Positions 16,873 to 25,888 of a stretch of 64,000 nt of DNA are shown piece by piece. Each line of letters opens with the position of its first letter. The stretch's first letter is position 1. The notes beneath the pieces were generated by a model. The model ran no database searches and was not told the origin of the DNA. It saw only the letters and a program-made list of their open reading frames with translations. Source of the stretch: JABJAG01 sp965222215 (GTDB taxonomy: Bacteria > Pseudomonadota > Alphaproteobacteria > UBA6615); the NCBI GenBank assembly GCA_965222215.1, contig OZ244931.1, forward strand, positions 3,842,276 through 3,906,275, read 5' to 3'. The position numbers were made by a program, and so were the translations under genes.

Positions 16873-17898
16873 ATGAAGTGTAATACACTAGTCAAATTTG
16901 CGCTGGTGCTCGCCGTTTCTGTTGTAACGGTGTATTCCATTGGCTCTGCGAAAGCGGAGCCGGATCATCTCAAGTACGGCGCGCTGCGCGTTCCTCATGC
17001 GATTTATGTTGGGATGGAAAAGGGTTTCTTCGCGGAACGCAATATAGAAATAGAGCCGATTTTCTTCCGCTCCGGTGCGGAGGTCGTGCCTTCACTCTCG
17101 ACAGGACAAGTAGACATCGGTGCGACCGCGGCGGGCGCATCGCTATACAATGCAATGGCCTCCGGCATCGGCGCCAAGATCGTAGCTGACTACATTGTTC
17201 TTGTTCCGGGGCACGGCCTTAACGCCATTGTCGTGCGCAAGGACCTGTACGACAGCGGCAAGGTCAAGGTGGCCGAAGATTTGAAGGGAATGCGGTTCGC
17301 AATCACTGCGCGCGGCCAGGCAACACATCTTTTTGCGGGCAAGTTCATGGAGACTGCTGGGCTTACCGACGCTGATGTCAGGCTGGTCACAATGTCTTAC
17401 CCCGACATGCTTGCCGCATTCAGAGGGGGGTCGATCGATGCGGCTGCCTTTGTCGATCCTTTCATTACGATCTCTGAGTCCCAGGGCTTAGCGAAACGCC
17501 TTGTTCTCGTCTCGGAATTTCTGCCGAACTACAACCTCGGCGTCCTCATGTACGGCAGCCGGCTTCTTGAGGAGGACCGAGACCTTGGCATGCGTTTTAT
17601 GGCTGCTTATGCGGAAGCCAACAGTCTTGTTCGTGAAAGTCTGAAAACCCCTGAAGGGGTCAAAGAAGTCGCCGAGATTTATCAAAAATACCTGCCCCAG
17701 AAATCCGCAGGCACCTACGAACGCGTCGCCCTCGGAATTGGCCGAGAAGATATTCGAGTGGATATCGACGGGCCTAACGGGTTGCAATCCCAGCTCGATT
17801 GGCTGGTTTCGCGCGGGCTCATTCCGAACGTGCCGAAACTTTCGGATCTTGTTGACAATGAGTTCGCGGACGCGGCGTCAAAATCACTTGGTAATTAG
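16873..17898 (+). CDS. ABC transporter substrate-binding protein, NMT1/SsuA-like
   Basis: A 341-residue periplasmic protein. Residues 1-28 are a Sec signal peptide (cleavage after SAKA). The mature part has the features of the NMT1/SsuA/TauA fold: KYGALRVPHAIYVGMEKGFFAERNIEIE, then GQVDIGATAAG and GSIDAAAFVDPF. Relatives bind nitrate, sulfonates, taurine, pyrimidine precursors or aromatic acids. AAGGGGG five nt before the ATG fixes the start; the frame is open 13 codons upstream. It is followed by ATPase and permease genes, forming a complete importer. Confidence 0.88.
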   Translation: MKCNTLVKFALVLAVSVVTVYSIGSAKAEPDHLKYGALRVPHAIYVGMEKGFFAERNIEIEPIFFRSGAEVVPSLSTGQVDIGATAAGASLYNAMASGIGAKIVADYIVLVPGHGLNAIVVRKDLYDSGKVKVAEDLKGMRFAITARGQATHLFAGKFMETAGLTDADVRLVTMSYPDMLAAFRGGSIDAAAFVDPFITISESQGLAKRLVLVSEFLPNYNLGVLMYGSRLLEEDRDLGMRFMAAYAEANSLVRESLKTPEGVKEVAEIYQKYLPQKSAGTYERVALGIGREDIRVDIDGPNGLQSQLDWLVSRGLIPNVPKLSDLVDNEFADAASKSLGN

Positions 17899-17967
17899 GC
17901 TCACCACTATTCTGACGGGGGAGACGCGATGCTTCTCCCCCGCTCATCCTCATGAATTGGCGTAACT

Positions 17968-18819
17968 ATGACCGATCTGCAGAATCCCAAAATTAACATC
18001 CAAAGCGTAAGCAAGACATTTCACGTCCGGGGCGGAAGTTTTCAGGCTTTGGGTGGTATCGACCTTGAAGTTGGGAACGAGGAATTTCTTTGCATTGTGG
18101 GCCCGAGCGGTTGCGGCAAGTCGACACTGATACGCATGTTGGGCGGCCTCGAAGAAGCCACGACAGGGCATTTCAAGATAGAAAAAGAAGACCCTATCCG
18201 GCCGTTAAGTGCCATGATTTTCCAGGAGGAGTCGGTATTTCCCTGGCTTTCGGTTGAAAAGAACGCGGCATATGGGCTGCGCGTTACCGAAACTTGGGCT
18301 GGTGCTGAAAGTGAAGAGCGGGTCGATTATTTTCTGGAAAAAACCGGACTTTTAAATTTTCGCAAGTTCTATCCCCATCAACTGTCTGGTGGGATGAAGC
18401 AGCGACTTTCGGTGGCGCGAGCATTCGTTACGAACCCTGAGGTTCTACTTATGGATGAGCCATTTGCGGCTCTCGATGAGCAGAACAAAATCTTGCTTCA
18501 GCAGGAACTGGAGAAACTCTGGGAAGAGTTTCGTTCCACAGTTGTTTTTATCACGCACAGTCTTGAAGAGGCGGTGCTTCTCGGTGACCGGGTTGCGGTT
18601 ATGACCTCAGCGCCTGGGCAAATCAAGCGCACGATCAAAGTTCCGTTTGAGCGTCCGCGCGACTTGGTCACGCTTCGCCGTACGCCTGAATTCATCGAAC
18701 TAACAACTGAATTGTGGGAGTTGTTGCGTGAAGAAGTTCAACACGCTCGTGAACAAGAAGCGGGCCGCTTAACTGGATCCATGGCACGCAAGCGCCCCAC
18801 TCTCGAAAGAGTAGAGTAG
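17968..18819 (+). CDS. ABC transporter ATP-binding protein, nitrate/sulfonate type
   Basis: A 283-residue ATPase: Walker A GPSGCGKST (45-53), Q-loop FQEESVFPWLSV, signature LSGGMKQR, Walker B LLMDEPFAALD and switch His in ITHSLEEAV. The VFPWL after the Q-loop is typical of SsuB/TauB/NrtD subfamily members. The C-terminus is extended and charged (about residues 255-283). It energises uptake by the permease six bases downstream. Confidence 0.9.
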   Translation: MTDLQNPKINIQSVSKTFHVRGGSFQALGGIDLEVGNEEFLCIVGPSGCGKSTLIRMLGGLEEATTGHFKIEKEDPIRPLSAMIFQEESVFPWLSVEKNAAYGLRVTETWAGAESEERVDYFLEKTGLLNFRKFYPHQLSGGMKQRLSVARAFVTNPEVLLMDEPFAALDEQNKILLQQELEKLWEEFRSTVVFITHSLEEAVLLGDRVAVMTSAPGQIKRTIKVPFERPRDLVTLRRTPEFIELTTELWELLREEVQHAREQEAGRLTGSMARKRPTLERVE

Positions 18820-18824
18820 TACCT

Positions 18825-19652
18825 ATGGTAGATACGATAAACACTTCCGGTTCAAAATCGGCAGCGACCATTGTTGCGGGAAAAGGGAAATCATCCCGCA
18901 CCCTAATCTCGTTTATACCGATGGCGGCACTGTCCCCGGCAGTGTTGCTGATAATATGGGAAGCTGCGGCTCGGCTAGGGTATGTCGAGGTCCAGTTCTT
19001 TCCCGCACCGTCGACTATATTTTCTGCCTTGTGGGCAGCCTTGGGCACCACGCAATTCTGGGCAGACCTTGCGATCAGCATGCAGCGCATGATCATCGGC
19101 TTTGCCATGGGCGCAGTGCCGGGCTTGATGCTCGGCCTGGCGATGGGGCTTTTCAAGCCATTCCATACAATATTCCAGCCACTTATAGCCTCCCTTTATC
19201 CGTTACCGAAAATTGCAATTCTACCGCTTATCCTTCTGATTTTCGGTCTCGGCGAAATGTCGAAGTACGTCATCGTCGCCATCGGCGTATTCTTTTTGAT
19301 GACCATCAACACCTACGCCGGCGTGCAAAGCGTGCCGAGTATCTATTTCGATGTAGCCAACAATCTCAAGGCATCCAGGTGGAAGGTTTACTTGACGGTG
19401 GCACTACCAGGGGCATTGCCTGGTATCTTCACGGGTTTGCGTATTTGCATGGGAGTCGCGCTCCTGCTGCTCGTCGCGGCAGAATTTGTCGGTGCCAACG
19501 AGGGGCTCGGTTACAGGATTTGGTGGTCCTGGTCCGTGTTCTGGGTCGTGCCGATGTATGTCGGTTTCGTTGTGGTGGCATTACTTGGGTTTCTGTCAGC
19601 CAAGCTCGTCGATTCGTTGGAGCGCCGCTATCTGCCATGGCAGAGACATTAA
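18825..19652 (+). CDS. ABC transporter permease, nitrate/sulfonate type
   Basis: A 275-residue membrane protein with about six transmembrane helices. The cytoplasmic EAA-type loop NNLKASRWKVYLTVALPGALPGIFTGLRI marks the BPD_transp_1 family, SsuC/TauC branch. The gene starts five bases after the ATPase stop, so it is cotranslated with it. It forms the channel of the importer. Confidence 0.9.
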   Translation: MVDTINTSGSKSAATIVAGKGKSSRTLISFIPMAALSPAVLLIIWEAAARLGYVEVQFFPAPSTIFSALWAALGTTQFWADLAISMQRMIIGFAMGAVPGLMLGLAMGLFKPFHTIFQPLIASLYPLPKIAILPLILLIFGLGEMSKYVIVAIGVFFLMTINTYAGVQSVPSIYFDVANNLKASRWKVYLTVALPGALPGIFTGLRICMGVALLLLVAAEFVGANEGLGYRIWWSWSVFWVVPMYVGFVVVALLGFLSAKLVDSLERRYLPWQRH

Positions 19653-19661
19653 GGTTGGACG

Positions 19662-20255
19662 ATGGCGCGAATTGATCCACTCGACCGTGATGATCTGGTC
19701 TCTTTCGAGCGTTTGTTTCAGGCGCGCGAAGAAGACATGGGTTTCACCTCTAACAGTATGCTCACCATGGCTCGCTGGCCCGAATTGTTGGAGGCGTGGA
19801 TGAATTTGGGCAGAGAAACGATGTTCAAACCGAGTGAAATCTCGCAAGAACTCAAGGCTTTGGTTGCCCATTTGGTCAGCCGTTCATCGGGTTGCCTGTA
19901 TTGCACGGCGCACTCGGGCAATCATTCGGTCAACAAGGTGGGTATCGCGGCCGAGAAAATTGAAAAACTATTCGAATACGAGCGAGACCCGATCTTTTCA
20001 GATGCTGAACGCGCAGCGCTACGAGTTGCCCAGGCCGGCGGCAATTCAACCGACTCTGACTTTGAAGAGGTGAAAAAACATTTCTCTGAACGCCAAGTCG
20101 TAGAAATCGTTGCTGTCGCGAGCTTTATGAGTTTTCTCAATCGCTGGAATGACACACTTGCTGTCGAGCTCGAAGACTGGCCGCACGATTTTGCGAAGAG
20201 GCATTTAAGCGAAGGGGGCTGGGAAATTGGTAAGCATGCCAAGTCTCGCCTCTGA
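19662..20255 (+). CDS. AhpD / carboxymuconolactone-decarboxylase-like protein
   Basis: A 197-residue helical protein with the AhpD-type redox motif CLYCTAH (Cys78, Cys81, His84), as in peroxidase-related CMD-fold proteins. The fold is used by alkylhydroperoxidase D and by gamma-carboxymuconolactone decarboxylase; the intact CxxC-x2-H points to a thiol-based redox role rather than decarboxylation. It starts nine bases after the permease stop, in the same operon. Confidence 0.82.
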   Translation: MARIDPLDRDDLVSFERLFQAREEDMGFTSNSMLTMARWPELLEAWMNLGRETMFKPSEISQELKALVAHLVSRSSGCLYCTAHSGNHSVNKVGIAAEKIEKLFEYERDPIFSDAERAALRVAQAGGNSTDSDFEEVKKHFSERQVVEIVAVASFMSFLNRWNDTLAVELEDWPHDFAKRHLSEGGWEIGKHAKSRL

Positions 20256-20345
20256 CGTGTGTATTAGGACGAAACTGGCCTCTTTGCAAATGCCCGCAAA
20301 CTCAAAGAAACCAGCCAAAAACTTACACCGAAAGGAATCAAACTA

Positions 20346-21398
20346 ATGGCAAGTTACAAGCAGTCAGAAGCACGCGAATGGGCTCGCGAAAATCTGAAGG
20401 GTGTCGCCAATGTCGTTATCCCATCCTACACCGCAGATTTGAAGGGGCTGAACGAGGCCGGAATCCGTCATGATATCCGACTTGAAATGGAGTACGGATT
20501 TTCTGGCACTTTGCTGGTGTCCGAAGTGGCGATTACGCTGGAAGAGTACGGGCAGTTCTTCGAATGGGCAAACGATGAAGCGAATGGTGATCTTACGCTA
20601 ATTCATCACGCTGCTTTCGATACGCTCGAAGACAATATCAAAGCGGTTCAAATCGCTGAGGCGAATGGCGCCGAATTGGTTCTTATGTCCTACCCAGCGA
20701 ACTTTTACGCCGAAACACCCCAAGACATATATGACTATACGAAAGAATTTTGCGCGGCGACCAATCTGGCCGTGATGATGTTCCCGGTTCCGCTCTGGGG
20801 ATTTGACAGGGTGCACCAGTCTGACATCCCTGCGTCGTTACTTCGTAAGATGATCGATGACATTCCCAATGTTGCAGCTATCAAGGCCGAAGGTGGTATG
20901 CCAAGTATTATGGGCTTTATTGAATGCCACAGATTGTTTGCCGATGAGGTGGTTGTTACATGTCCGCTCGAAAGCGACATGATTCCACTATCCCAACTTG
21001 TGCCAATCCAATTCAGCGGTACAAGTAATACTGAATACTATGGCCCAATGATTCCACGCATCTTCCAATTGCTCCAGGAGGGCAAGTACGACGAAGCCAC
21101 GGACCTTTTCTGGAAAATACATCCGGCGCGCAAAGCGAATGGCGCCGCCAACAGTCACATTCCGCAGACGCTTTTTATTCACCGAATGCTTTGGAAATAT
21201 CAGGGTTGGCTCAATGGTTTCAATGGCGGCCCGATGCGTGCTCCGACTATGCGGTTGAGCGACAAGCATATGGATGGTCTTCGGAAAGGATTGGTTGAAT
21301 CTGGCATCATCCCGACCAACGATCCAGACAGGGATTTCTACATCGGACGAAACCCGGACGAAGCAGGCATTACCCACTCAAGTAAAGCTGCAGAATAA
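20346..21398 (+). CDS. Dihydrodipicolinate synthase-family aldolase (paralogue 2)
   Basis: A 350-residue TIM-barrel protein of the DapA superfamily. Schiff-base Lys180 (VAAIKAEGG) is at the same position as in the first paralogue, but there is low sequence identity between them. The long C-terminal part (ARKANGAANSHIPQTLFIHRMLWKYQGWLNGFNGG) is family-typical for hydratase-aldolase relatives. A clear AAAGGAA precedes the ATG. It is the last gene before a 13-bp stem hairpin. Confidence 0.85.
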   Translation: MASYKQSEAREWARENLKGVANVVIPSYTADLKGLNEAGIRHDIRLEMEYGFSGTLLVSEVAITLEEYGQFFEWANDEANGDLTLIHHAAFDTLEDNIKAVQIAEANGAELVLMSYPANFYAETPQDIYDYTKEFCAATNLAVMMFPVPLWGFDRVHQSDIPASLLRKMIDDIPNVAAIKAEGGMPSIMGFIECHRLFADEVVVTCPLESDMIPLSQLVPIQFSGTSNTEYYGPMIPRIFQLLQEGKYDEATDLFWKIHPARKANGAANSHIPQTLFIHRMLWKYQGWLNGFNGGPMRAPTMRLSDKHMDGLRKGLVESGIIPTNDPDRDFYIGRNPDEAGITHSSKAAE

Positions 21399-21411
21399 CG
21401 CGACAAAACTA

Positions 21412-21447
21412 CCTTGAGGGGTGTTGTGTTCCTGACACCCCTCAAGG
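21412..21447 (+). terminator. Strong hairpin after the second DHDPS-like gene
   Basis: A perfect 13-bp stem (CCTTGAGGGGTGT and ACACCCCTCAAGG) with a 10-nt loop lies 13 nt past the stop codon. The T-run is missing, so it may act as a transcript-end stabiliser or a weak intrinsic terminator. Confidence 0.65.
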
Positions 21448-21556
21448 CCTGATATCCGTAGACGCGACTTTGAGTACACTAACAATCGTTAATGGTCAAA
21501 GTGGTTTGTGACTCGGTATTTTCTGAATGGTTGATAAAACGGTGTGAGCATTAAAA

Positions 21557-22543
21557 TTGAGCAAACCATTCTTTATATCTGCTCAAATAACTCGCAATGT
21601 CCTTGCTTGGCCTGACATGGTTGCAGCGATCCAGCGGGCATACGAACAACCTATTGAGCACCAGGCCTGTCCTCCGAGGACGGTTGCGCGTTCAGCTGAT
21701 GTTTGGTTTCGTTCCTTGACGGCTATTCCTGTTGGTCAGGAGTATATGGGGGCAAAACTATTTGGGTTATCTCGCCAAAAATCAGTCAACTATTTGATTG
21801 TTCTTTTTCGCCAAGAAACAGGTGAAATTGTTGCATTTGTGGACGGCAACAGTGTTACGGCATTTCGGACGGCTGCGACGTCAGCTGTGGCAGCGTCTCG
21901 GTTGATGCGGCCTGGTGTTCAAAAGGTCGCCGTAATAGGGAGTGGGGCAGAGGCCCGTTCTCATCTGCGTGCACTGTCTTCCGTCCTGAAATTGACTGAA
22001 TTTCGGGTATTTAGCCCTAGGCAGGCCAGCAGAGACCGGTTCGCAGGGGAGATGGCGAAGGAGTTGGGGATTTATGGTGTTTCAGCAGATACACCGTCTC
22101 TGGCTGTGCAAGGGAGTGATGCGGTCATTGCGGCAGCGAGATCGCACGACGAAACACCGACGGTGCGTGGACGGTGGTTGCGGCCTGGAATGACAGTTAT
22201 ATCGATCGGATCTACGATGCCAGAGCAGCGCGAGATAGACGAACAGTGTATCTCCAGTTGCGATCTTATTGTTTCAGATATGGTTGAGGAGGTGGCCGAA
22301 GAGACGGGCGATATGTTGGCCGCGCAGCGTGCTGGAATCGATTTTCGCCCGAAGATGATTTCATTGAACGACCTTGTTCGCGGTGTATGCCAAGAGCGTG
22401 TGGACGAAGCTCGATTGCCGATGTTCAAGAGCGTTGGCTCTGCAGTTCAGGACGTTACTATCGCCACGCTTGCATTTGAGAGAGCGCTTGAAGCTGGCAC
22501 TGCGAAGCCTCTTCCTATTGAGTTCGAGTTAAAATATGCATAA
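21557..22543 (+). CDS. Ornithine cyclodeaminase / mu-crystallin family protein (paralogue 2)
   Basis: A 328-residue protein aligning end to end with the one at 14781: AKLFGLSRQKSVNYLIVLF, AFRTAATSAVAA, nucleotide-binding VAVIGSGAEARSHLRAL, FKSVGSAVQD near the end and the shared C-terminal LPIEF. The start seems to be TTG 21557 (LSKPFF), as no ATG fits; the ribosome-binding site is poor. It lies beyond the terminator hairpin at 21412, so it probably has its own promoter. The pair may reduce two related ketimines or keto acids. Confidence 0.85.
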   Translation: MSKPFFISAQITRNVLAWPDMVAAIQRAYEQPIEHQACPPRTVARSADVWFRSLTAIPVGQEYMGAKLFGLSRQKSVNYLIVLFRQETGEIVAFVDGNSVTAFRTAATSAVAASRLMRPGVQKVAVIGSGAEARSHLRALSSVLKLTEFRVFSPRQASRDRFAGEMAKELGIYGVSADTPSLAVQGSDAVIAAARSHDETPTVRGRWLRPGMTVISIGSTMPEQREIDEQCISSCDLIVSDMVEEVAEETGDMLAAQRAGIDFRPKMISLNDLVRGVCQERVDEARLPMFKSVGSAVQDVTIATLAFERALEAGTAKPLPIEFELKYA

Positions 22544-22793
22544 AATAAACATTGGTAATTATCATCACATAGCAATGAAATACACATTGTTTTGTTTGCG
22601 TCGTTATTATTTATTATATTTTGATTGGCCAAAAACTATTTCATGGTGTTTTTGTCTTTCTTGTCCACTCTGTCTGCCAATAGAAGATTGCTAATAAAAC
22701 ACCTCTCGGAGTTAATAATAATATGAAAACAATATAATAAGGCGCACTATTACAAGTTTTGCATCGTAAATTAGGCTGTAGTGTAAATACAGG

Positions 22794-22863
22794 TCCAGCC
22801 AACCCCGGGAATCACTATTTTAAAAAGTTCCTCCCTGAGAACTGGATTCCCGGGGCTTTTTTT
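22794..22863 (+). ncRNA. Candidate small RNA with anti-Shine-Dalgarno-like loop
   Basis: The sequence folds into an outer GC-rich stem and an inner hairpin AGTTC / GAACT whose loop is CTCCCTGA, followed by seven Ts. Loops with CUCCC that can pair with ribosome-binding sites are known in alphaproteobacterial sRNAs. A weak promoter-like TTGCAT / TAAATA pair lies at 22759-22789 with long spacing. The alternative is a plain terminator of the upstream gene with a structured loop. Confidence 0.3.
22803..22863 (+). terminator. Intrinsic terminator, 11-bp stem and T7
   Basis: CCCCGGGAATC (22803-22813) pairs perfectly with GATTCCCGGGG (22845-22855); TTTTTTT follows at 22857-22863 after one C. The intervening 31 nt contain a small inner hairpin. 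It stands 260 nt downstream of the cyclodeaminase-like gene. Confidence 0.8.
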
Positions 22864-23087
22864 GTCCCTTAGACTGGAGAACAGGTCCATTGGGGCATTT
22901 TTGTCACTAAATATTGCCAAAAACTGCAAACTGTCCAGCGATTAAAGTACTTGTACAGTTCTGATAATGTCTACGAACAACCTTTTCGTTGGCTCAATGT
23001 TTGTGAAGGCAAATCCGGCAGCACGTGGAAGATATTTAAATGGTTGGATGGTTTAAATTATCCAGAGCTTTTACGATCTCTGTTTCC

Positions 23088-23473
23088 GGACACGGCGTCG
23101 GCAACTATATGAGGGCCCGCATTGGATTTCCAAGGTCGGGTCCGGCATGGCGCTAAAGTCTGGCGTGATCGTCTCCAACGAGCCGAGTTACTGCAAGTCC
23201 GGCGAATACGGCATCCGGATCGAGAACCTTGTCGCCGTCACACAGCCGGAGGAGATCGCGGGGGGCGAGCGGTCCATGCTCGGCTTCGAGACCCTGACGC
23301 TGGCCCCCATCGACCGCCGCCTCATCGTGACAGGCCTGCTGACCGACGCCGAGCGCGAGTGGATCGACGCCTATCATGCACGCGTGCGCGAGGTGGTCGG
23401 CGTCAGCCTGGACGGCCCGGACGATGCCCAGGTGCGCGACTGGCTGGAGGCCGCGACCGCGCCGCTGGTCTGA
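23088..23473 (+). pseudogene. M24 (Xaa-Pro aminopeptidase-like) C-terminal remnant
   Basis: GHGVGNY is read from 23088 in one frame. The expected continuation EGPHWISKVGSGMALKSGVIVSNEPSYCKSGEYGIRIENLVAV is read from 23111 in another frame, so a few bases of the LxVHEG segment are lost. The metal-binding Glu residues of the NEPSYY-like and GIRIENL motifs of M24 metallopeptidases are present. Everything upstream of the GHGVG box (two thirds of the protein) is missing and the sequence there has a different GC content. The remnant ends 18 bases from the convergent LLM gene. Confidence 0.82.
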
Positions 23474-23491
23474 CGGCGCGGCGCGACGTGC

Positions 23492-24742
23492 CTACTCGGC
23501 GGCCTGGGCCGTCGGGGTTGTGGCCTCGAATTCCGGGAATTCCGGAATGTTGAGGTTCGGCAGCACCTTGGTCATGAACTGCTCGATCTCGTCGATCACC
23601 GACTGTTTCGGTGCCTGGGCGTAGTGCCAGATCAGGCAGAGGTATTCGCACGGCACCTTGTCGAGCGTGTCCTGCCAGTACGCGATCTGCTCATCCACCG
23701 TTCCGCACGGGAAGAGGCCGGTCTGCTGGATGCGCTCAACCATGTCGTTTGCGCCGTCCACCAGGAACGGGAAGAACGAGCCGTAGATGTTCTTGTAGAA
23801 CTCCTCGTCCTGCTCGGCGAGGATCCGGCGTGCGTCTTCGGGTCCGTTGGTGAAGTGCGGCCAGCGGACGATGCACTGGCGCTCACCGTGCTGCCACGGG
23901 CGGCCGTTCTTCTTGCCGTGCTCGACATAGTGCTCCGACATTGCGATGACGCCGTCCATGTTCGAGAAATAGACCGGCACGATCCCGCGCTCCGAGCAGA
24001 ACTCGATGGATTCCATGCTCGCGCTGACGGCTGTGAAGGTCGGCGGATGCGGTTGCTGGTAGGGCGCCGGTACGATGGAGACCCGGCGTACCGCGCCTTT
24101 CTCGTCGATCTCGCCCTCGGCTCCCATCCGCTTCGCCACTTCGCGCGCCGGGAAGTTCTCGACGCCGGTGTCGTAGGGATAGGGGGCCTTGTAGTACTTG
24201 CCGTCGAACTCGACCGTCTCCTGTGTCCAGCAGGCGAGGATCTGGTCGACGCGTTCCTCGAAGATTTCCCGGTTCATCTTGTCGGCATCGCTGCCGTCGG
24301 ACATCGTCGCCTGCATGTCGTCATGCTGTCCGAGGATGCTGGTCCAGCGCTTCTGGTAACCGCGTGCGAAGCCGGCGAAGAATTTGCCTTTTGATACATG
24401 GTCGATCACGGCCATTTCTTCCGCCACGCGGATCGGGTCGCGGGTGCCGACCACATAGCCGATCGTTCCCACACGCGCGTTCTTCACCTGGTTGGCCCAG
24501 TGCGCATTTATGATGCCGGGAGAGGGTGCGAGCTCGTAGCCTTCCGAGTGCATGTGATGCTCGATGGTGCTGACGCCCCAGGCACCCAGTTCATCGGCGG
24601 CTTTCACGATGTCCGTCATCTCGTGGAGCACGGAGTGATAGAGCGCGGCGTCGCGCCCGATCGGCCGGCGCGCCGCGCGGTCTTCCTCGCCGCCCGCCGG
24701 CAGGACCGGGTACAGATTCACGATGACTTTCGGCTGTGCCAT
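23492..24742 (-). CDS. LLM-class flavin-dependent oxidoreductase (bacterial luciferase-like)
   Basis: A 416-residue TIM-barrel monooxygenase. Recognisable segments are GAWGVSTIEHHMHSEGY, VGTIGYVVGTRDPIRVAEEMAVIDHVSKGKFFAGFARG (typical luciferase-like core) and PHPPTFTAVSASMESIEFCSERGI. These enzymes use reduced FMN or F420 to oxygenate alkanes, sulfonates, nitrilotriacetate and others. GGGA before ATG 24742 selects that start. It is GC-rich like the host and belongs with the LysR and BKACE genes that follow. Its promoter holds the ACCAATTGGT palindrome at 24803. Confidence 0.87.
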   Translation of the reverse strand: MAQPKVIVNLYPVLPAGGEEDRAARRPIGRDAALYHSVLHEMTDIVKAADELGAWGVSTIEHHMHSEGYELAPSPGIINAHWANQVKNARVGTIGYVVGTRDPIRVAEEMAVIDHVSKGKFFAGFARGYQKRWTSILGQHDDMQATMSDGSDADKMNREIFEERVDQILACWTQETVEFDGKYYKAPYPYDTGVENFPAREVAKRMGAEGEIDEKGAVRRVSIVPAPYQQPHPPTFTAVSASMESIEFCSERGIVPVYFSNMDGVIAMSEHYVEHGKKNGRPWQHGERQCIVRWPHFTNGPEDARRILAEQDEEFYKNIYGSFFPFLVDGANDMVERIQQTGLFPCGTVDEQIAYWQDTLDKVPCEYLCLIWHYAQAPKQSVIDEIEQFMTKVLPNLNIPEFPEFEATTPTAQAAE

Positions 24743-24802
24743 GTTTGTCTCCCTCAAACGGGTCCGCTTGGGCGCGAACCGCTAGTTCCCGGGAATGGTA
24801 AG

Positions 24803-24812
24803 ACCAATTGGT
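24803..24812. promoter_or_regulatory. Palindrome ACCAATTGGT upstream of the LLM gene
   Basis: A perfect 10-bp palindrome about 60 nt upstream of the minus-strand LLM start, in an AT-rich intergenic stretch between that gene and the 3' end of the LysR gene. It could be an operator; the half-site resembles the ACCAAT repeats found further left. Confidence 0.35.
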
Positions 24813-24874
24813 ATTATCCAGAATATCAATTCGACTATATGACCTAATCATATTTGACTAATAACCGACGTCAC

Positions 24875-25771
24875 TCATACTGTGGTTTCGTAGGCCGCTT
24901 CCGTGAAAGTCCTCAGGCGTTCGCTAACGGTTCTCACGGCGACCGAATGGCTCCGCGATCGGTTGGTGCAGAACGACCATGTTAGTTCCAGGCCGTCGAT
25001 CGGCGCGGATGAGAGGTCGTCATCGCGCGCCGCTTGGGGTCCGAGCGCCGACGCGGGCATGACGGTGTATCCCAGGTTCCGCCGGGTGAGTTCCAGGCAC
25101 AGGGCGATGGAATCCGTATCGAACCGGCTTCGGTAGGTGCCACCCGCCTGGGCGATGGCGGCCTCCACCTGCGCGCGGATGACATTCGGCCGCCCCGGCA
25201 GGATCAACGCCACCTCCGCGAGGCGCGCGACTGTCACGGAACCGGCGGAATCCAGTTTTGCCGATCCGGGACCGACGAGATGCAGACGCTCCGTCAGCAG
25301 CGGCGCGGAATCATAGCTTTCCGGCGGATGCTCCGTCGCGGCCATGACGGCCACGTCGACAAGCCCGTCCGCGATCAGCGCGCGGATCGAGTGGCTCATA
25401 CCCTCATGCAGCCGCAGCATGATGTTCGGGGCTTCCTCCGCCAGTGTCTCGATAAACGGCGCGGTCACCAGGTGGCGGAGCGAGTAGGGCATCGCCAGCG
25501 CGACCTGGGAGACGGCGGATTGACCGATCTCGTCGCGCAACAGATTGAGCTGGCGCAGGATGGGTTGTGCCCGCTCGATCAGTTGCTGGCCCGCGTCCGT
25601 GGGCTGCACACCCTTGCGCGTCCGGATGAGCAGGGTCGAGCCGATGTCGTGCTCCAGCAGCGCCAGCCAGCGCGACAGCGACGGCTGGGACAGGCCCAGT
25701 TCGTTGGCGGCTCTGTTGATGCTGCCGAGCTCGACCACGCGCAGGAAATATTCAAGGACCCGGGCGTCCAT
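24875..25771 (-). CDS. LysR-family transcriptional regulator
   Basis: A 298-residue LTTR: N-terminal winged HTH (LEYFLRVVELGSINRAANELGLSQPSLSRWLALLEHDIGSTLLIRTRKGVQPTDAG) and a periplasmic-binding-like effector domain from about residue 90. It is transcribed divergently from the BKACE gene across a 117-bp region with an AGCA-AAA-TGCT palindrome. The arrangement is typical for an LTTR controlling the divergent catabolic gene and itself. Confidence 0.9.
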   Translation of the reverse strand: MDARVLEYFLRVVELGSINRAANELGLSQPSLSRWLALLEHDIGSTLLIRTRKGVQPTDAGQQLIERAQPILRQLNLLRDEIGQSAVSQVALAMPYSLRHLVTAPFIETLAEEAPNIMLRLHEGMSHSIRALIADGLVDVAVMAATEHPPESYDSAPLLTERLHLVGPGSAKLDSAGSVTVARLAEVALILPGRPNVIRAQVEAAIAQAGGTYRSRFDTDSIALCLELTRRNLGYTVMPASALGPQAARDDDLSSAPIDGLELTWSFCTNRSRSHSVAVRTVSERLRTFTEAAYETTV

Positions 25772-25812
25772 GGCGTCCCCAAATCACTTATCCATTTTCG
25801 AAGAACGATTAT

Positions 25813-25823
25813 AGCAAAATGCT
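25813..25823. promoter_or_regulatory. LysR-type box candidate between lysR-like and BKACE genes
   Basis: AGCA-AAA-TGCT is an 11-bp inverted repeat centred in the divergent intergenic region, about 65 nt from the BKACE start. It has the AT-rich, dyad-symmetric form of LTTR recognition sites. Not verified. Confidence 0.4.
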
Positions 25824-25888
25824 TTTTCTGATTAACAGGAATCTACGGTAGAAGACCGGAACAATCTTTCGTGAGGGAGGAGACGAAC

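Larger units (their letters stand above)
22544..23087. other. AT-rich 540-bp gap between composition blocks
   Basis: The stretch is very AT-rich up to about 22790, then carries a strong intrinsic terminator with a possible short RNA, then about 220 bp with no supported gene. GC rises abruptly near 23070-23090, where a truncated peptidase gene begins. This looks like a recombination boundary inside the island. Confidence 0.6.

Noticed and set aside
22864..23087. Possible remnant of an ABC substrate-binding protein (short stretch VKANPAAR)
   Set aside because: Only about 20 codons in frame with a stop soon after; too short to support.
23624..24394. Plus-strand open frame of 256 codons inside the LLM gene
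   Set aside because: Antisense shadow; the LLM reading has family motifs end to end.
25034..25831. Plus-strand open frame of 265 codons over the LysR gene
   Set aside because: Antisense of a clear LTTR; composition typical of GC-driven shadows.
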